Source: a virus
Length of the DNA stretch: 28,659 nucleotides
Virus record (IMG/VR): IMGVR_UViG_3300030116_007510
Coordinates: 1 to 28,659 of that record
Strand: one strand, 5' to 3'
In this document: one piece after another, positions 16,701-22,000 of the stretch
How the letters are laid out: the number at the start of each line of letters is the position of its first letter
Numbering within the stretch: position 1 is the stretch's first letter
Position numbers and translations under genes: made by a program
Notes under the pieces: model-generated
What the model was told of the DNA's origin: nothing
Database searches by the model: none
The model's input: the letters and a program-made list of their open reading frames with translations, nothing else

Positions 16701-17502
16701 TACAACAATAACATCTACTATATCTGCTGGTGGCACAGTATCTGGATTAACAATAGTAGGTGGAGGAAGTGGATATACATCTGCACCTTCAATATCAATT
16801 TCTGCACCAAGAACAGGTATTGGAGTTGGTGTAGGAACCACTGCAACCGCAACAGTTTCTATTACAAACGGAGTAATAGACGGATTTGCAATAACAAATC
16901 CTGGTTTGGGTTACACTGTTGCTCCAAGTGTTCTTGTTCAACCTCCCACAACAATTATTGAACGAACTGGTGGTGTTGGTGTTGTTACAGGTTTTTCAGG
17001 AATTGTAACTGGTATAAGTACTGTTATTAACTCTGATTCAAATTCATTAGCGTTAGAATTTAATTTAGATAGACCTGCACCTAAAGGATTTGCAAATTAT
17101 AATGGATTAGTTCCTAACACACCAATATTAATAAAGGGCACCACAATTGGCACCGGAGTTACATCTATGAATGAAAGTGGAATTCATACATATGCTATTG
17201 GATCACAGTTTTTAGACAACATATATGTTGTTAGCACTATAAGTAACTCAGGTGCAGCAGGTTCTATTATTTGTAATATAGAATCAAATAGTACGATACC
17301 AGGTTTAGGAGTAGTTACCGGTGATGTGCTTGGTGAATTTTCATTCGGAAAACTATCATCAATAAATAGAGGCTCCACACCTATATCAATAGGTATTACA
17401 GGATTAACTGTAGATTCAGGTTTATCAACTTTCCCATCAATACAAAGGTCGGGTGGAGATTATACTCTCAGAAAAACTGGTGCTTTACCTAAAACTCCAT
17501 AA
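4747..17502 (+). CDS. 7: Giant gp7-like baseplate wedge protein, 4251 residues
   Basis: The position between genes 6 and 8 and the N-terminal sequence identify this as the gp7 counterpart, the wedge protein that nucleates assembly with gp10, gp8 and gp6. The match I recall is to the C-terminal third of T4 gp7: FYETKG...FRVLYG (residues 201-221) against T4 FYSTKG...FKVLYN, and LVGQTI (258-263) against the same word in T4. The remaining ~3,900 residues are Gly/Thr/Ser/Ile/Val-rich beta sequence: GGxGY modules, HN(L/F)xxG modules, an iDDEi...RG...H module, NGxxQxP modules, many GIGT/GIST words, and one YHYH domain at 1282-1383. T4 gp7 has about 1,032 residues, so this copy is four times longer, roughly 450 kDa. 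The frame is unbroken with no programmed-frameshift signal seen. The extension probably forms an elongated peripheral or fibre-like part of the baseplate (inference). Confidence 0.85.
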   Translation: MIQTGIESRVKIQDVISSQLPNFILDESPTTVDFLKQYYISQEFKSGVVDIAENLDQYLDLDNLTPEIITDNTTLSVGIGTQDVGIVTVSSTKGFPNQYGLLKIDDEIITYTGLTTNTFTGLTRGFSGITSYHQDLNEEELVFTTSNTGVHTAGSSIQNLSSLFLKEFYNKFKYTFAPGFENLNFDKNLNVGNFLKEIKSFYETKGTNDAIKILFRVLYGVDPKIINLEDLLLKPSAAEYLRRETVIVEVLSGNPIGLVGQTIKKIEKLNDPRTQASVSEVEPFTRQGKQYFKFSLFIGYSDASLVEGNFKITPSTKSVEKISIGSSIITVDSTVGFNTSGKILSGINTVSYNDKTINQFLGCTGITSSILPAGSIYSDEIYFGYEDGDLTKKVEFRITGIISKFKQTSDNVIVSEGDVMSVKNLGIKVKNPVDKDRKEVFANSWIYNTSSFYEIDNVVSSVVSLNSIIDRSSLKVGDFVEIVDRNNPSAVIYPTSNDSQPYISLINSNLSVTVDNLNTGSWYNSNAKYNLRRKLNKAKSNHVPLSYDLTSDVSNVYFDQDNGYVASNSLPSGKNASLPLAPFTEDINFQLNQVTLATNGLQDINNTTGKYKTLKVSQSAADINLLTGDRVFYESSGDTFNKDAVNAGIDTGSYFIEVVSKADQLIKLYSARSFIQSGTSLELDYPKDADGNILSATHTFTLYSQRSKKIQPKKSLKKFVLNTNLKNGSNDKTIPGTIGKLINGVEIYNYKTNDKIYFGPISRVNLLSGGDGYDVINPPKIEVSSGIGTQALVQASVRGKIVDAFIDKQEFDIDKVISIGVTGGNGSGAVLEPIIGKRSREIFFDATPFTSAKQTGVGNADGDLTILTLKNRHNLNSGDRIIYNSNNQISIGQTAGTFVSNQEYFVSVVNDKSIRFFQSQNQAFSAVNAENAVGLIHTAGGQQRIIVGEVNNTILGVNVLSGGQGYENKKLFVQPVGISTIFNTITFENHNFKDGDKIVYEHPVGTASTIVGLSTVPNQQYIVSKIDDNSFKLSNAGIGGTIVSEFNENKFVNLKTTGIGTQTFKYPDIVAVVEYVGLKTATDLTSGDKVSAVITPVIKGEISDLQLYEKGTGYGSTILNFENNPVVTIKNGSNGVAPELKVVINSNTGGISTVSIGNTGSGYFSTPNIEVVDSLGIGNGAKLRAIMNKTNDGDLTGSIKSVEIVSAGIGYSESTTSVRVTPSGVGGVISANVRVLNVNNNLKYGNSFSRLEENGDILQNVVCGYSTIPFNDGGATVSNIIGWAYDGNPIYGPFGFVDPEKKTTDTKLLVSGYEVDTSSVVDRPPTTVFPDGFFIEDHVFKDSGDLDEFNGRFEINDDYPNGTYAYHATINSSNLPTFPYFIGDKFRSKVIDDNFKLDQSFDFFNSSLRRNTLPYNVSDSTAGNDFITEANEITTQKIEIQTVESGSVNELQILQSGSNQKIGDVLNFNNTGTGGDGLIAKVSSIKGEFISSIKSDTLKYDDAVISKEDNDNLRITPVNNHNLRNNDLVTISGLSSSFSNINGSYIIGVSSLTSSAISTITAGSATTEIYISNIPSSLKVGNKIGIGTEIMTILNLYDEPNILTVERGLVGLSHSVSTPLYVIPDSFTIQKSVDNLNSRVNQKVFFNPTKAVGFGDTAGGSITKSFSFGNTRTTRVIPNQAIYLENHPFVTNQKLKLTNATGANSIGISTLASSTISAMPSTVFAVRKSRNLIGIKTGIGTDPTLTDNKEYSEVFFRSIIGGGGDDDRYFFESDFVQKKVNIKNVKNTVSLGSSFHQLRDNDPISLTIKSNDSVGIGTSPIVRVRRDSSEGYINVDPIQCQTSGITTVGVQTGASTITLENHNLSTGQKVKHFATTSHIGIGNSNYFVSVIDDNRFKLCDSFENATINPPIAVGIVSVNTTNATHTFTKINPPIVVEKNNNLVFDTSDTSLIGFKFKLYYDKEFKNEFVSTGSSTGFNIPVGIITEGLTGSRYVIGFGNSVPDKLYYNLERLGIAITADNSVKNYSEIEFVDNNLNGSFKISNVGVSTFTFDSIKEPQRSLYTSLDCDELSYSTTSGIVTGAINSINIVSGGSNYRKLPSFVSVGSTTANDVNILTKSKSIGNIKKTRIINEGFEYSSDPTLQPEALIPSFVQLRGSKRISSVEIVRGGGNYLSAPDLVVVDTDAGTVFPDSALDAILSGSSIGEVKIDQSPTGVTVGNVALIATNNTNGVSIQSVDSIAGTSNFNIFITTPALGYNPKPFAIGDSVFIEGLQKVGTAGSGFNSSDYGYKLLRVSNYDDSGTLDKVTIDVSQYTTNTGVAVTSVSSFGSIINSNIYPSFRLNLVEEGFTIGEKISIDDIERDLTVVDTGENFVKLIGLYEFKKGDLITGVISRNQAKVENIFKNEGQFSVNYSLIKDLGWETNTGKLNDDIQVIPNNDYYQNLSYTIQSPITWNDLKSPVNNLVHTAGFKNFSDTGITSASSAFPIGGQANISIFLDILPSFIEKVRVDTLYNFDNARDIFVGTGATDLDINRSTSKFIQLQNVSLTDFIQAKTNNVLNIDDISSRYSNLESDPNLFLDLLQIQPVDGLNRILLQIKDLRNTQKQIVELILLNNDTGSYLLEKNKLDTENTDFTKFELVNESGKDFLRFTPIDLFKFDVDYDIKTIESKFNSTVTGTGSSTFGFASITGSVVGVGSTTDASGITSSIVSISTVTDKINSFYINSQVTDLVTDEMNYVETLLGYDGRDTFMSQAFFDTNRGIQSSNFIGSFGASISGDILSFEITNKEPNPIRVKSSIVGFGSTPAGIGTYRFTAPGQEDGSERTQFVESKFDEQSGTSTIATLNKNLFSGLKATVHVGTATSEALHQVYVIHKDSEIFTNQSEFLSIGSTIGIGTFNARFVSDDFVLEFIPDNTSGITTVRSLNEVFYTDSDEKSRFGSVNNPVPKVFGKLTQTSNIKFYNSLNGDRINRRNFELTSNNTPIFAKTFDPSNTSIVDLGTGKFSIDDHFFRTQEELIYTPQASFIGIGSTPMLYKSAAGDVHELPQTVFAIRESDDVFSISTTRTGTAVTFMHVGEGNEHQFEMAKGLTKAVITIDGLVQHPIANTNLVYQVSGNGGSIGTASTIFSLSGISDINIENILKINDEFIRITNVGLGTTNVGPVSGTGTIPLIQGQRGYVGSSATNHSDLTNAKLFKGSYNIVGKEIHFTEAPRGNSSIDLDSSNLPPARSDFEGRVYLRNNYDTNILYDNISNQFTGIGQTFSLTTGGIATSGIGSTGGNGILFVNNIFQRPTTTNNSSGNFAISDTGTATTVRFSGITTIADGGILIDETDVNQNDLPRGGVIVSLGSTGGLGYAPLVGTNVKPQISAGGTITSIVGVAYSGTSNNISTASYDNTTGLLEITTVNKHDLRIGYTDEVLLSNLEFSCAAPHAGVTTTIFPDGSIGDKFSVVSISSTNTFKTQVGTSTIPHTFVGGGTVKNWFGNLTFGSGYTLGTLDTGKTVTGIAGIALTVFDPGYKHVFASAVTDAVEANTGTKFTPSDASYDPVTGDLVLFINGHGLTGSNTVTIATGSISFTCSKDNFSTNHAYPRATDPAAGATLSITSFNTNSITVNVGANVGSGATVIGSVGAGGTVIFNLVNGGSNYKEPEIFTPSPSYDNMPIVGVSRLATGPTTETGVGALISADVNISGVDVGIGSTLFSVKNFRLSRTGYSFKKGDKFTPVGLVTDKNLPRPISDFILEVSEVYEDSFASWQFGELDYIDSIKNLQDGSRVKFPLFYNGELLSVQVDPTSDIIAQNLLLIFVNGVNQKPGINYQFDGGTTFTFTTAPTQNDEVAIYIYKGTNGDDSVINTDINKTLEEGDNVQLMKFNGISTSVQQDERTAIELTLKDRFETNLYTGDGVDADNFRPMHLYKQKVDKIIGSRVVPKTRDSIEPQIYPTAKVISDITSSSTNIFVDNANFFNYEAETSPEFNIQIISNTPLPLIGITTITSTISAGGTVSGLTIVGGGSGYTSAPSISISAPRTGIGVGVGTTATATVSITNGVIDGFAITNPGLGYTVAPSVLVQPPTTIIERTGGVGVVTGFSGIVTGISTVINSDSNSLALEFNLDRPAPKGFANYNGLVPNTPILIKGTTIGTGVTSMNESGIHTYAIGSQFLDNIYVVSTISNSGAAGSIICNIESNSTIPGLGVVTGDVLGEFSFGKLSSINRGSTPISIGITGLTVDSGLSTFPSIQRSGGDYTLRKTGALPKTP
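5239..5535 (+). other. gp7 core homology segment inside the giant protein
   Basis: Residues 165-263 hold the part that identifies the protein: FLKEFYNKFKYTF, FLKEIKSFYETKG, AIKILFRVLYG and LVGQTI. In T4 gp7, as I remember it, FFESRSYDFYSTKG, KFLFKVLYN and LVGQTI occur in the same order and with similar spacing in the C-terminal third. The segment is likely the wedge-contact region for gp6. Confidence 0.7.
7051..8379 (+). repeat. GGxGY module cluster A
   Basis: Protein-level repeat with the pattern G-x-G-Y followed by a short strand with Pro (NPPKIEV, TPNIEVV). Copies start near residues 769 (GGDGY), about 960 (GGQGY), 1111 (GTGY), 1160 (GSGY) and 1208 (GIGY). Between copies lies a strand-turn of the kind V-x-S-I-x-I-x-x-x-G. 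The DNA of the copies differs, so this is old protein repetition and not recent duplication. Confidence 0.75.
7363..10350 (+). repeat. HN(L/F)xxG module series in the giant protein
   Basis: Recurring strand-turn unit with a conserved His: RHNLNSGDRI (H873), NHNFKDGDKI (H990), NHNLRNNDLV (H1521), NHPFVTNQKL (H1687) and NHNLSTGQKV (H1862). Further copies lie at H3406 (KHDLRIG, nt 14962) and H3556 (GHGLTGSNTV, nt 15412). Several are followed about 20-30 residues later by a Y-x-V-S-x-V/I-x-D-(D/N)-x-x-(F/I) strand, as in EYFVSVVND, QYIVSKIDD and NYFVSVIDD. The unit is therefore about 60 residues long. Confidence 0.72.
8590..8895 (+). other. YHYH-type domain in the giant protein
   Basis: Residues 1282-1383 read GWAYDGNPIYGPFGF, then LDEFNGRF, then PNGTYAYHAT (Y1364, Y1366, H1367), then FPYFIGDKF. 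This is the signature order of the YHYH family (D-G-x-P-I-Y-G-P, L-D-x-x-N-G-R, T-Y-x-Y-H-x-T, x-P-Y-x-x-G), with the first His of the eponymous motif replaced by Ala. The family occurs in secreted bacterial proteins and some phage structural proteins; its function is not established. It is a discrete globular island within repeat sequence. Confidence 0.7.
11017..11262 (+). repeat. GGxxY module cluster B
   Basis: Two further copies of the same repeat class lie at GGSNYRKLPSF (residues 2091-2101) and GGGNYLSAPDL (2168-2178), about 77 residues apart, with a weaker EGFEYSSDP between them. Gly-Ser-Asn-Tyr replaces Gly-x-Gly-Tyr. A later related copy, GGSNYKEPEIF, begins at residue 3639 (nt 15661). 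Confidence 0.68.
16141..16257 (+). repeat. NGxxQxP module (third copy) near the C terminus
   Basis: FVNGVNQKPGINYQF followed by FTFTTAP and VAIYIY (residues 3799-3837) is a compact beta module known from tail proteins; T4 gp10 has a comparable FNGILQE segment. Related copies lie at IDGLVQHP (G3096) and VNNIFQRP (N3284). The copies share Asn/Asp-Gly or Asn-Asn, then Gln two or three residues later, then Pro. Confidence 0.6.
16759..16914 (+). repeat. GGxGY module cluster C
   Basis: Two well-formed adjacent copies: GGGSGYTSAPSISI (from residue 4005) and GLGYTVAPSVLV (from 4053). Between them lies the typical linker with Thr-Ala-Thr-Ala-Thr-Val and a Gly-Val-Ile-x-Gly turn. These are the cleanest examples of the repeat class in the window. 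Confidence 0.78.
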
Positions 17503-17507
17503 ACTGT

Positions 17508-17534
17508 TATAAATATATAAAAAAACTATAAATA
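17508..17534 (+). promoter_or_regulatory. Two perfect TATAAATA late-promoter words before gene 8
   Basis: TATAAATA, the exact T4 late-promoter core, occurs at 17508-17515 and again at 17527-17534, where its last A is the first base of the gene 8 ATG. The upstream copy lies 19 bases before the start codon and would give a short leader. The downstream copy would start transcription inside gene 8, so it is probably fortuitous or gives transcripts for later genes. A promoter here makes sense after a 12.8-kb gene. Confidence 0.65.
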
Positions 17535-19093
17535 TGCCAGCCGTAGTTACAGATCAATTTAGAATATTCAATGCAAATAATTTTGTTGATTCATTATTAG
17601 ACTCATCAAACTCTTATTATGTGTTCTTAGGATTATCAAATCCAACTAGTGTTGCACCAGGTTTTGGTAGAACAACAACCGATAATTGGCCACTTAATCC
17701 AATAGATAATTTTCAATATAGATCACATTATCGCGATACCACTTTATTTGGTAAAAAAATATCAGGTGCAAACGTAAGGAGAGTAGTTAAAAAAAATACA
17801 TGGGTATCAAATACAAGATATGACATGTATAGGCATGACTACAGTGTATTAAATCAATCCCCTAATTCACAAAGTTCATCTTTATACAATTCAAATTATT
17901 ATGTTGTTAATAGTGACTTAAGAGTTTATATCTGTATTGATAATGGATCTTCCGGTGCACCTGGTAGTGATACAGCAAAAGGAGGTAATTCATTAGATGA
18001 ACCTACATTTACTGATACTGAACCATCAGCAGCAGGAACGAGTGGAGATGGATATGTATGGAAATACCTTTACACTATTTCTCCAAGTGATATTATTAAA
18101 TTTGATTCAACTGAATTTATTTCATTACCAAATGACTGGCCAACTTCAACAGATAATCAAATACAAACGATTAGGGAAGCAGGAGATTCAAGAATTAATA
18201 ATAACCAAATAAAAAAAGTTTATATAGAAAATAGTGGTAGTTCAGTAAGTAGTTCATATCAAGAAGGTGAAAGAACTCTTGATATACTCGGTGATGGAAC
18301 TGGGGGAGAAGTTTCAGTTACTGTAGACTCAAATGGAAAAATTACCAAAACAACAGTTACTAGAGGAGGTCAAGGTTATACTTACGGAATAGTCGATCTG
18401 GGACCTATACAAACTAAACAAAATATTGCTGAAGTTGATAGAGCAAAACTAATTCCTATTATCCCTCCATCCAGAGGTCATGGTTTTGATTTGTATAGTG
18501 AATTAGGAACTGATAAAATATTAATATATACAAGATTTGACGATTCATCTCCAGATTTTCCAACAACAACTAAATTTTCTCAAGTTGGTATTTTAAAAAA
18601 TCCTGAACAATTCTCAAATACTTCAACATTTACAGGTATTAATTTTTCATCAGCGTTTAGTGTCAAATTAGTAAATAATCCTACAACTTCACCCTCTGTA
18701 GGCGACATAATTACTCAGGGAAATGCAAAAGGATATGTTACATCATATAACACATCCACACAAGTTCTTAAATATTCTAGAGATAGATCCCTATACTTTG
18801 GTAATAAAAATGATCAACAAGATTATGTTGGTGTAAGTTCTGCTAGTCTCATATCTGATTTTACTCAGGGTGGTGGAAATATTGAACCACTTGGAGTCGG
18901 AGTATCTGCATTTAGTGGAAGTACTGTTACATTAAATAATAAAGTCGTAGGTTTAGGTGTTACCTTTACAAATGGACTTGCAAATCCTGAGATAAATAAA
19001 CAGACAGGTGATATAATTTATATTGATAATCGTGCCTTAGTAACAAGGGACGCAAGGCAAAAAGAAGACGTTAAAATCATTCTGGAATTCTAA
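17534..19093 (+). CDS. 8: Baseplate wedge protein gp8
   Basis: gp8 is the dimeric outer wedge subunit that binds gp7 and gp10. Two stretches fix the assignment. GDGYVWKYLYTISP (residues 171-184) matches GDGYVWEYLFEIPP, as I recall T4 gp8. The C terminus GDIIYIDNR...EDVKIILEF (from residue 492) matches GEMIYMENR...EEINILFTF. ILKNPEQ also corresponds to T4 IITNPLE. The protein has 519 residues against 334 in T4. Part of the extra length is a GGQGY module (residues 278-282) preceded by a V-x-V-x-x-x-G-K-I-T turn, of the same class as in the neighbouring giant proteins. The start is the ATG overlapping a TATAAATA word; there is no Shine-Dalgarno sequence. The next gene begins five bases after the stop. 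Confidence 0.92.
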   Translation: MPAVVTDQFRIFNANNFVDSLLDSSNSYYVFLGLSNPTSVAPGFGRTTTDNWPLNPIDNFQYRSHYRDTTLFGKKISGANVRRVVKKNTWVSNTRYDMYRHDYSVLNQSPNSQSSSLYNSNYYVVNSDLRVYICIDNGSSGAPGSDTAKGGNSLDEPTFTDTEPSAAGTSGDGYVWKYLYTISPSDIIKFDSTEFISLPNDWPTSTDNQIQTIREAGDSRINNNQIKKVYIENSGSSVSSSYQEGERTLDILGDGTGGEVSVTVDSNGKITKTTVTRGGQGYTYGIVDLGPIQTKQNIAEVDRAKLIPIIPPSRGHGFDLYSELGTDKILIYTRFDDSSPDFPTTTKFSQVGILKNPEQFSNTSTFTGINFSSAFSVKLVNNPTTSPSVGDIITQGNAKGYVTSYNTSTQVLKYSRDRSLYFGNKNDQQDYVGVSSASLISDFTQGGGNIEPLGVGVSAFSGSTVTLNNKVVGLGVTFTNGLANPEINKQTGDIIYIDNRALVTRDARQKEDVKIILEF

Positions 19094-19098
19094 AACAA

Positions 19099-22000
19099 AT
19101 GGCACAAAAATCAAACTTAAATGTAAGTCCATACTTCGATGACTTCGATTCAGATAATAATTTTTATAAGGTATTATTTAATCCAGGATTTCCAGTTCAG
19201 GCACGAGAATTAACAACCTCACAATCTATACTACAAAATCAAATCGAAGATTTTGGAAGTCATTTATTTAAAAATGGTTCAGTTGTAATACCAGGTAATC
19301 TAGTATATGATAGTCGATATCACGCAGTCAAGTTAAATCCAACCAATTTTGGAATTGACATTTCAATTTATATTAATAATTTTGTAGGTAAAACAATAAC
19401 AGGTAAATTATCCAATGTAAGTGCAACAGTTGAAAAAGTAGCACTTCCTTCAACTGATCCAGTGGATGACGTTACTATTTTTGTAAAATACATTGATGGT
19501 AATGATGATTTTGAAACGAGTTCATTTGTTGATGGAGAAGCATTATCTTGCGATGAAAATGTAACTTATGGTAACACTACAATTCAAGCAAATACTGATT
19601 TTGCGGGATTAATAAATGAAAATGCTACTTCTATTGGATCTGCTGCTTCAATAGGGAAAGGTGTTTATTTTATAAGAGGATACTTTGTAAACGTATCACA
19701 GCAAACATTAATTTTAGATTATTATACTAATACACCCACTTACAGAGTAGGTTTAAAGATAACTGAGTCTTTTGTTGGAGCAAAAGATGATCCATCATTG
19801 TATGATAATGCAAAAGGATTTACTAATTTTGCCGCACCAGGTGCTGATCGTCTTAAAATCACATTATCATTAACTAAAAAGTTAATAACAGATCTAGATG
19901 ATACTGATTTTGTTGAATTACTACGTGTTGATGGTGGTAAATTAAAGAAAATACAAACAAAAACAAGATATAATTTAATCAAGGACTATATTGCTGAAAG
20001 AACATATGATGAGTCTGGCAATTATACAACAAAAACATTTATCCCATCATTACACAACTCTTTAAATGATAAACTTGGTAGTAATGGTATGTTCTTTGAA
20101 GATCAAAAAACAGATGATGGCAATACTCCATCAGATGATTTAGCGGTAATAAAATTATCACCAGGTAAAGCATATGTAAGAGGATATCAAGTAGATAAAC
20201 CATTTACATCTATTGTTGATGTAGAGAAACCAAGAGATACTGAAGAAATAAAAAATGTTACCGTACCATTTAAGGCACCGAACACATTGACACTTTTTGA
20301 CGTGGCAGGAGTTCCTAAAAATGGAGAAATTGTTGAACTTTTTAGGACAAATACAACACAATCAAGTAGTACAAATATTGGTAGTGCAAGGGCATATGGA
20401 TTTAATTTAAAGGATGCTGCGTATGAAAATGACTCAACTAAATGGGACTTACATTTATATGATATTCAAATAAGAACAGATTTGATATTGAATAGAAATG
20501 ATCTTGTTGCAAGTGATATTCCTGTATCATCATTTATTGTAGGAAAAAGTAGTGGTGCTGTTGGATTTGTCGCAAGAGCAGGAGCTCCTCAAGGTCAATT
20601 AAAATTAACTCAAACATCTGGTAGATTCATAAGAGGTGAGCAATTACAGATAAATGGTGTCGATATTTCTGTTGGTGTTGGAACTGTTAATACATTTGGT
20701 ATAAACGATATTAAATCAGTTGCAAGTAATAGAACTGGTGTTGAAGTGGGTTCTGATTTTCCAAGATTCTTTGGTAGAACTGTTCTTCAAAAGGCACCCT
20801 TACCTAATGGTGTTAGTGATATTATTGTTAGTCGCACAGGTGTTGCAACCGCTACAAACTCTGTAAATGGAGGTTTTCTTGGTTTAAAAAAATTTGATAC
20901 AATTATATATGATAATCCCGAATATGATGAGCAAGTACATAATTCGGTTCAGTCTGTTTCTGATACAGGTAAAGATATCGTTCTAGATGCTACCGCAGTC
21001 GGAAGTGGAGTTACTGATGTATTTACTGGTGGATTACCAACAGGAATTAGTACACTATCAAGATCATTTAAAGCATTTTTGGGAATACCAGTAATTCGCA
21101 CCAGTGACACTGGTCTTTTTGCGCCACTTCCTGATCAAAATATTTCTTCAGTTGATTTAGATAGGTCAAATATTTTAATTAGCAAACAACTAACTGGTGA
21201 GCAAGTTACTAGTAATGAATTAGTTGTAAACACAAATCAACTAACAGGTATATCAAGTGCATCTTGGACAACATTTGATGAAGAGAGATACTCAATTCAC
21301 TATCCTGATGCTTTTGCTAAAGGTGCTGGTGATTTATCTATTGGAAAAATTACAAATGATACTTTTGCACTAGCAGGTAATCAAATTACAATTTCAGGAT
21401 TAGCAAACCACGGTTCAGGTATTGTTGTAAATACAACTGCTAAGAAAAACTTTATTCAAAGTAAACAAAAAATATATAATCGAAGTGAAAAATTAATTGT
21501 TAATAAATCAAAAAATGAAACTTCAGGAGTCACAACAGCACTTGGAGATGGCACAGCGGAGGTTGCTGATGGATTATTATTCAATAAATTCTTTGGTCTA
21601 AGAGTTCAAGATGAAAGAATTTCGTTGAATAGACCAGACGCTGCCAAGTTAATCGCAGTGTATGAATCTGTTGATGGAGCAACACCTACATTAGATAAAT
21701 TAAAATTCAGTGCTTCAGTTGGAGTATCTTTAAATTGTGTAGTTGGTGAAAATATAATCGGATCTGAATCTGAGGCAGTTGCAAGAGTTGTTTCGACAAA
21801 TGCAGATGGTGATCCTAATAGTTTGGAAGTAATTTATTTAAATGATTCGATATTTACTGTAGGAGAATTAGTATCCTTTGATGAGTCTAATATTGAAACA
21901 GCAATAGAAACAATCACCTTAGGAATTAGAAAAGATTTAACAACCTCATACAAACTTGATAAAGGACAAAATAAAGAATTTTATGATTATTCAAGTATTG

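Noticed and set aside
7051-16914. DNA-level tandem repeats that could drive phase variation
   Set aside because: The repeats are visible only in protein; codons differ between copies, and I saw no exact tandem DNA repeats of useful length.
4747-17502. Giant gene as an assembly fusion of several genes
   Set aside because: The frame is open for 4251 codons with the same repeat classes at both ends and no internal promoter-like gap, so a single gene is the simpler reading, though not proven.
17503-17533. Transcription terminator between the giant gene and gene 8
   Set aside because: The gap is nearly all A and T with no GC-rich inverted repeat; it reads as a late promoter.
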